A DNA stretch of 7,134 nucleotides from Ruminiclostridium sp. (lineage in GTDB: Bacteria; Bacillota; Clostridia; Oscillospirales; Oscillospiraceae): positions 1-7,134 of the forward strand of contig JAFZEB010000099.1 of assembly GCA_017560855.1 (NCBI GenBank), read 5' to 3'. Below, piece by piece: positions 4,911 through 7,134 of the stretch. A program made the position numbers and the translations under genes. Numbering within the stretch: the stretch's first letter is position 1; each line of letters starts with the position of its first letter. The notes beneath the pieces were generated by a model that did no database searches, was not told the DNA's origin, and saw only the letters and a list, made by a program, of their open reading frames with translations.

Positions 4911-5789
4911 ATGGATCAGAAAAAGCGAAAAGCCATCCTCACCGCTGTAGAATTGGGTAACCTTACTCGTGCAGCTGAGACCCTGGGATATACTCAGTCC
5001 GGTCTGAGCTACCTGATTACCTCTCTGGAAGAGGAGTTGGGATTTCCCCTGCTGGTCCGCTCCCGAACCGGCGTGCGTCCTACGGCAGATTGTCTGGCCA
5101 TCCTCCCCTACTTCCGGGACCTGGAGCGCAAGCTCCAGCAGGTGGAGCAGGTGGCCTCGGATATTCGGGGGTTGGTCACCGGCACCGTAACCATTGGTGT
5201 CTTCCACAGTATCTCCCGGTATTGGCTGCCGGATATCCTTCGGGATTTCGATGCCCAGTACCCCGGCATCACCGTCCATATGTTGGAAGGAGATCAAGAG
5301 GCTCTGGATGCCTGGCTGGCCGACGGCACCATTGATATCGCCTTTTCCAGCCGCAGCCCTGGCGGCTCTGACCTCTGGATCCAATTTACGGAGGATGAAT
5401 ACTTCGCCATCCTGCCCGAAAACCATCGTCTGGCCAAAGTGGAGGCCATTGCACTGTCCGCGCTAAAAGACGACCCCTTTATCCTGACCAGTGGTGACTA
5501 TGACTTGCCCCGCCTCTTCCAGGAGGCAGGATTCCAGCCCCGTATCCGCTGGTCCTCCCACGATGAGTTGACCATTCTAGCTCTGGTCAAGGCCGGTCTG
5601 GGTGTCAGCCTCCTGCCCGGCCTGCACCTGCAGGGCGACACCTCCGGTGCGGCTGTCCTTCCCCTTCATCCCCGTGCATATCGTCAGCTGGGCGTGTCCT
5701 TTTCCAGTCTGGCGGATCTCTCCCCGGCTGCCAAACGTTTCCTGGTCAGCGCCAAGGGCACTATGGGAATCGCTGATCGTGAATACTAA
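4911..5789 (+). CDS. LysR-type transcriptional regulator, second of a tandem pair (292 aa)
   Basis: Same family and layout as its neighbour: HTH GNLTRAAETLGYTQSGLSY at 16-34, wing GFPLLVRSRTGVRPT at 44-58, effector domain from about 91 (GTVTIGVFHSISRYWLPDIL), and VKAGLGVSLLPG at 226-237. The frame is open from an ATG at 4872, but ATG 4911 is preferred. AAAGGAG stands in front of it, exactly as in the paralogue, and both proteins then start MDQ. The recognition helix TQSGLSY is identical in both copies, so they probably read the same operator. The effector domains differ most around residues 125-205, so they may sense different ligands. It ends in a terminator right after the stop and has a short private tail ADREY. 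Tandem duplication with retained promoters is inferred; the inducer is unknown. Confidence 0.95.
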   Translation: MDQKKRKAILTAVELGNLTRAAETLGYTQSGLSYLITSLEEELGFPLLVRSRTGVRPTADCLAILPYFRDLERKLQQVEQVASDIRGLVTGTVTIGVFHSISRYWLPDILRDFDAQYPGITVHMLEGDQEALDAWLADGTIDIAFSSRSPGGSDLWIQFTEDEYFAILPENHRLAKVEAIALSALKDDPFILTSGDYDLPRLFQEAGFQPRIRWSSHDELTILALVKAGLGVSLLPGLHLQGDTSGAAVLPLHPRAYRQLGVSFSSLADLSPAAKRFLVSAKGTMGIADREY

Positions 5790-5825
5790 AAAAGACGACA
5801 TGCCAAAACATGTCGCCCTTTTTAG
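5786..5825. terminator. Convergent bidirectional terminator
   Basis: CGACATG / CATGTCG (5796-5802, 5809-5815) with loop CCAAAA, extended by outer CTAAAAA / TTTTTAG. T runs follow on both strands (TTTTTAG on plus, TCTTTTTT on minus). It overlaps the stop of the second LysR gene and separates it from the leftward tRNA operon. Confidence 0.88.
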
Positions 5826-5840
5826 TGACCCAACAGGGAC
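5825..5840. repeat. Direct repeat of the tRNA-Lys 3' end, distal copy
   Basis: GTGACCCAACAGGGAC here is identical to 5980-5995, which is the last 15 bases of tRNA-Lys plus the first base of its CCA (minus-strand reading). The CCA itself is not preserved (CTA here). Copies are 155 bases apart. The layout resembles a tRNA-targeted attachment-site pair or a duplicated tRNA tail. Confidence 0.75.
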
Positions 5841-5937
5841 GCCTCCGCACCAAGAGCCGCTGCTTTGCAGCGGTTGCGCTCCGACACAATCGCCTGCGGG
5901 CGGCCGTCGAACCGGGTTCTCGTCCCCTATCTCAATG
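5841..5937. repeat. Structured non-coding spacer behind tRNA-Lys, possible repeat element
   Basis: No gene is visible. It holds a hairpin CCGCTGC-TTT-GCAGCGG (5857-5873), a small CGCC-TGCG-GGCG hairpin (5891-5902), and a closing pair GGGACG (5836-5841) / CGTCCC (5921-5926). On the minus strand GAACCCGGTTCGA near its start resembles a T-arm. With the tRNA-tail repeat at its end it looks like a degenerate tRNA-derived unit. From memory, similar sequence occurs beside other genes in related clostridia, but this could not be checked. Confidence 0.4.
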
Positions 5938-5981
5938 ACCAACAAGAAAGCGCCGCTTTACAGCGGCGCTTTCTTGTTGGT
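5938..5981 (-). terminator. 20-bp hairpin joined to the CCA end of tRNA-Lys; likely operon terminator
   Basis: Arms ACCAACAAGAAAGCGCCGCT and its complement (5938-5957, 5962-5981) are perfect, with loop TTAC. On the minus strand the GC core GCGCCGCT...AGCGGCGC is followed by TTTCTTGTT. The tRNA-Lys CCA (5978-5980) is itself part of the 5' arm, so no spacer separates tRNA and hairpin. Confidence 0.8.
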
Positions 5982-6053
5982 GACCCAACAGGGACTCGAA
6001 CCCTGGACTCCCTGCTTAAAAGGCAGGTGCTCTACCGACTGAGCTATTGGGTC
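5978..6053 (-). tRNA. tRNA-Lys (anticodon TTT)
   Basis: Cloverleaf on the minus strand: acceptor GACCCAA / TTGGGTC, D-loop AGCTCAGTCGGTAGAGC, anticodon stem CCTGC/GCAGG with loop CTTTTAA, T-arm CAGGG-TTCGAGT-CCCTG, discriminator A and encoded CCA. Reads AAA/AAG. Last gene of the operon; its 3' end is duplicated at 5825-5840. Confidence 0.97.
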
Positions 6054-6067
6054 ATATGCAATTAAAA

Positions 6068-6142
6068 TGGCTGGGGTGGCCGGACTCGAACCAGCGACTG
6101 CGGGAGTCAAAGTCCCGTGCCTTACCACTTGGCGACACCCCA
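6068..6142 (-). tRNA. tRNA-Gln (anticodon TTG)
   Basis: Acceptor TGGGGTG / CACCCCA, anticodon stem CGGGA/TCCCG with loop CTTTGAC, T-loop TTCGAGT, discriminator G as usual for Gln, encoded CCA. Starts with the U1-A72 pair typical of this tRNA. It lies 14 bases upstream of tRNA-Lys. Confidence 0.97.
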
Positions 6143-6156
6143 TTATGAGCCACTGC

Positions 6157-6211
6157 ACGTCTCAAAATAAAAGAAAGAGCCGGAACCGATGTTCCGGCTC
6201 TCTCGAGACGT
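6157..6211 (-). terminator. Terminator-like hairpin inside the tRNA operon
   Basis: Between tRNA-His and tRNA-Gln, AGAGCCGGAAC / GTTCCGGCTCT (6176-6186, 6191-6201) form an 11-bp stem with a four-base loop. On the minus strand it is followed by TTTCTTTTATTTT. An outer perfect pair ACGTCTC (6157-6163) / GAGACGT (6205-6211) encloses stem and T tract. It could be a partial terminator or a processing structure; I find no good separate promoter for tRNA-Gln. Confidence 0.7.
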
Positions 6212-6212
6212 C

Positions 6213-6290
6213 TGGGGTGGGTAAAGGGATTCGAACCCTCGACACCCGGAACCACAATCCGGTGCTCTAACCAACTGAGCTATACCCACC
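6213..6290 (-). tRNA. tRNA-His (anticodon GTG)
   Basis: Acceptor GTGGGTA / TACCCAC, anticodon stem CCGGA/TCCGG with loop TTGTGGT, T-loop TTCGAAT, discriminator C and encoded CCA. The extra 5' G (-1) that pairs with C73 in His tRNAs is encoded at 6290. Confidence 0.97.
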
Positions 6291-6321
6291 ATATAAAGTT
6301 TGCTGAGGAGTGTCAGAAAAA

Positions 6322-6398
<77 letters not shown>

Positions 6399-6458
6399 AT
6401 ATCAAACGCGGCAGCCGGTAGAACCTGGTCCCGCCTGCACGATTCAGCCCACTTCAAA

Positions 6459-6532
6459 TGGAGCGGGTGATGGGAATCGAACCCACGCGACCAGCTTGGA
6501 AGGCTGGGATTCTACCATTGAACTACACCCGC
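6459..6532 (-). tRNA. tRNA-Gly (anticodon TCC)
   Basis: Acceptor GCGGGTG / CACCCGC, short D-loop AGTTCAATGGTAGAAT as in Gly tRNAs, anticodon stem CCAGC/GCTGG with loop CTTCCAA, T-loop TTCGATT, discriminator U, encoded CCA. Reads GGA/GGG. First gene of the operon, about 25 bases after the predicted transcript start. Confidence 0.97.
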
Positions 6533-6564
6533 ATAAGTCGTATTCCTGAACCGTTAGCTTGTAC

Positions 6565-6593
6565 ATAATAGCATGGCCTGCCAAAAATGTCAA
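6565..6593 (-). promoter_or_regulatory. Strong promoter of the tRNA operon
   Basis: Consensus -35 TTGACA (6588-6593), 17-base spacer and -10 TATTAT (6565-6570), reading left to tRNA-Gly. Directly upstream, 6594-6631 is almost pure A/T in phased A and T runs, fitting an UP element for the polymerase alpha subunit, as expected for stable-RNA genes. Confidence 0.92.
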
Positions 6594-6675
6594 CTACTTT
6601 TTTCAATTTTTTCAAAAAAAGTTTTTGGTGAATCCTGTCCTGCTTTTCGGGGCAATATGAGCAGGAGGTGTTGCT

Positions 6676-7134
6676 ATGATTTCACTGTTTACTGAGTTTC
6701 TATTTTATAGTTTTCTGGGCTTACTTCTGGAGGTCCTCTACGCCCAGCTCCTGGGGCGTGGCGGCCACGGAAGAAAGTGCCTTCTCTTTCTCCCTCTGTG
6801 CCCGGTGTACGGCCTGGGTGCTGTGGCCATCCTTCACATGCCCCCACTCCTCCAGTCCCACCCTGTGACCATCTTCATCGCCGGCGGCCTGCTGGCTACT
6901 TTGGCAGAATATGCTGTGGGGGCCGTTTACCTCTGGGGTGTTGGGGTGCGCTTCTGGGATTACTCTCAGGCCCCTGGAAACCTTTCCGGCCTCATTTGCC
7001 CTCTGTACACCCTATATTGGGGCCTTCTTTCCGTCGTCCTCATCCTAGCTCTTCATCCTGCGGCGGCCCCCTCCCTGTCTCAGCTCCCACCTGAATTGAC
7101 CGTTCTATTCTTTCCTCTCTTTGCCGCAGACGGA
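6676..7134 (+). CDS. Multi-helix membrane protein, PF06541-like (ABC_trans_CmpB), cut by window edge
   Basis: AGGAGGTG lies five to six bases before ATG 6676, giving 153 open codons to the right edge. The protein is strongly hydrophobic, with about four membrane segments visible (near 5-23, 37-53, 65-90 and 104-128). Its motifs match the 'putative ABC-transporter type IV' family as I remember it: YSFLGLLLEV at 11-20, LPLCPVYGLGAV at 39-50, and the most characteristic block EYAVGAVYLWGVG (78-90), FWDYSQAPGNLSG (93-105), ICPLYTLYWGLL (107-118). Despite the family name no transport activity is shown, and there is no ATPase partner in view. Firmicutes often have several copies of unknown role. 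The missing C-terminus is probably 20-100 residues. No convincing promoter is seen between the tRNA promoter and this start; the 143-base gap holds the tRNA promoter and A/T tract only. Confidence 0.85.
   Translation, partial: MISLFTEFLFYSFLGLLLEVLYAQLLGRGGHGRKCLLFLPLCPVYGLGAVAILHMPPLLQSHPVTIFIAGGLLATLAEYAVGAVYLWGVGVRFWDYSQAPGNLSGLICPLYTLYWGLLSVVLILALHPAAAPSLSQLPPELTVLFFPLFAADG

Noticed and set aside
5825..5995. Active prophage or integrative element
   Set aside because: Repeats look attachment-like but only 139 bases lie between them, and no integrase or phage gene is in the window.
5602..6270. Several small frames spanning tRNAs and the spacer
   Set aside because: They translate tRNA genes and hairpins (for example 'GTRTLDS'-like T-arm readings), a well-known source of spurious proteins.

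Overview
The window looks like chromosomal DNA of a Gram-positive gut clostridium. An Oscillospiraceae/Ruminococcaceae-type genome is my inference from a GC-rich coding style combined with a lysine (L-box) riboswitch, strong AGGAGG-type ribosome sites, consensus TTGACA/TATAAT promoters and CCA-encoded tRNAs. No species is named. Most of the window is ordinary housekeeping DNA; the accessory-like part is 2.45-5.8 kb.

Layout. (1) 1-2400, minus strand: a lysine/diaminopimelate operon read right to left. It has a consensus promoter (2369-2397), a lysine riboswitch with an intrinsic terminator (2102-2358), dapA (1160-2053), dapB (420-1148) and the first 127 codons of lysA (runs off the left edge at base 1). 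dapA and dapB catalyse the first two steps committed to the DAP/lysine branch, and lysA the last, so excess lysine should switch off the set by premature termination. (2) 2471-2856, plus: a stand-alone gene for an 85-residue very acidic protein of unknown function, with its own promoter and a 13-bp-stem terminator. (3) 2851-3512, minus: a doubtful short ORF that ends at a T7 run, and a 62-residue two-helix membrane protein gene with its own promoter and terminator. (4) 3463-5825, plus: two tandem paralogous LysR-type regulators (290 and 292 aa). Each has its own promoter and terminator. A third, gene-less copy of the same promoter lies back-to-back with the membrane-protein promoter. All three copies carry CATTTGTAA exactly 11 bases after the -10 box. 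(5) 5825-6593, minus: a five-gene tRNA operon (Gly-TCC, Arg-TCT, His-GTG, Gln-TTG, Lys-TTT) from a strong promoter with an A/T-rich upstream tract. It has a terminator-like hairpin in the middle and, after tRNA-Lys, a 20-bp-stem hairpin and a structured spacer that repeats the tRNA-Lys 3' end. (6) 6676-7134, plus: the start of a PF06541-type multi-helix membrane protein, cut by the right edge.

How they may work together: the dap/lysA operon is self-contained. The LysR pair probably shares one operator type and may cross-regulate itself and the divergent membrane-protein gene; this is inference from promoter similarity and geometry. I see no integrase, transposase, CRISPR array, toxin-antitoxin pair or defence gene.
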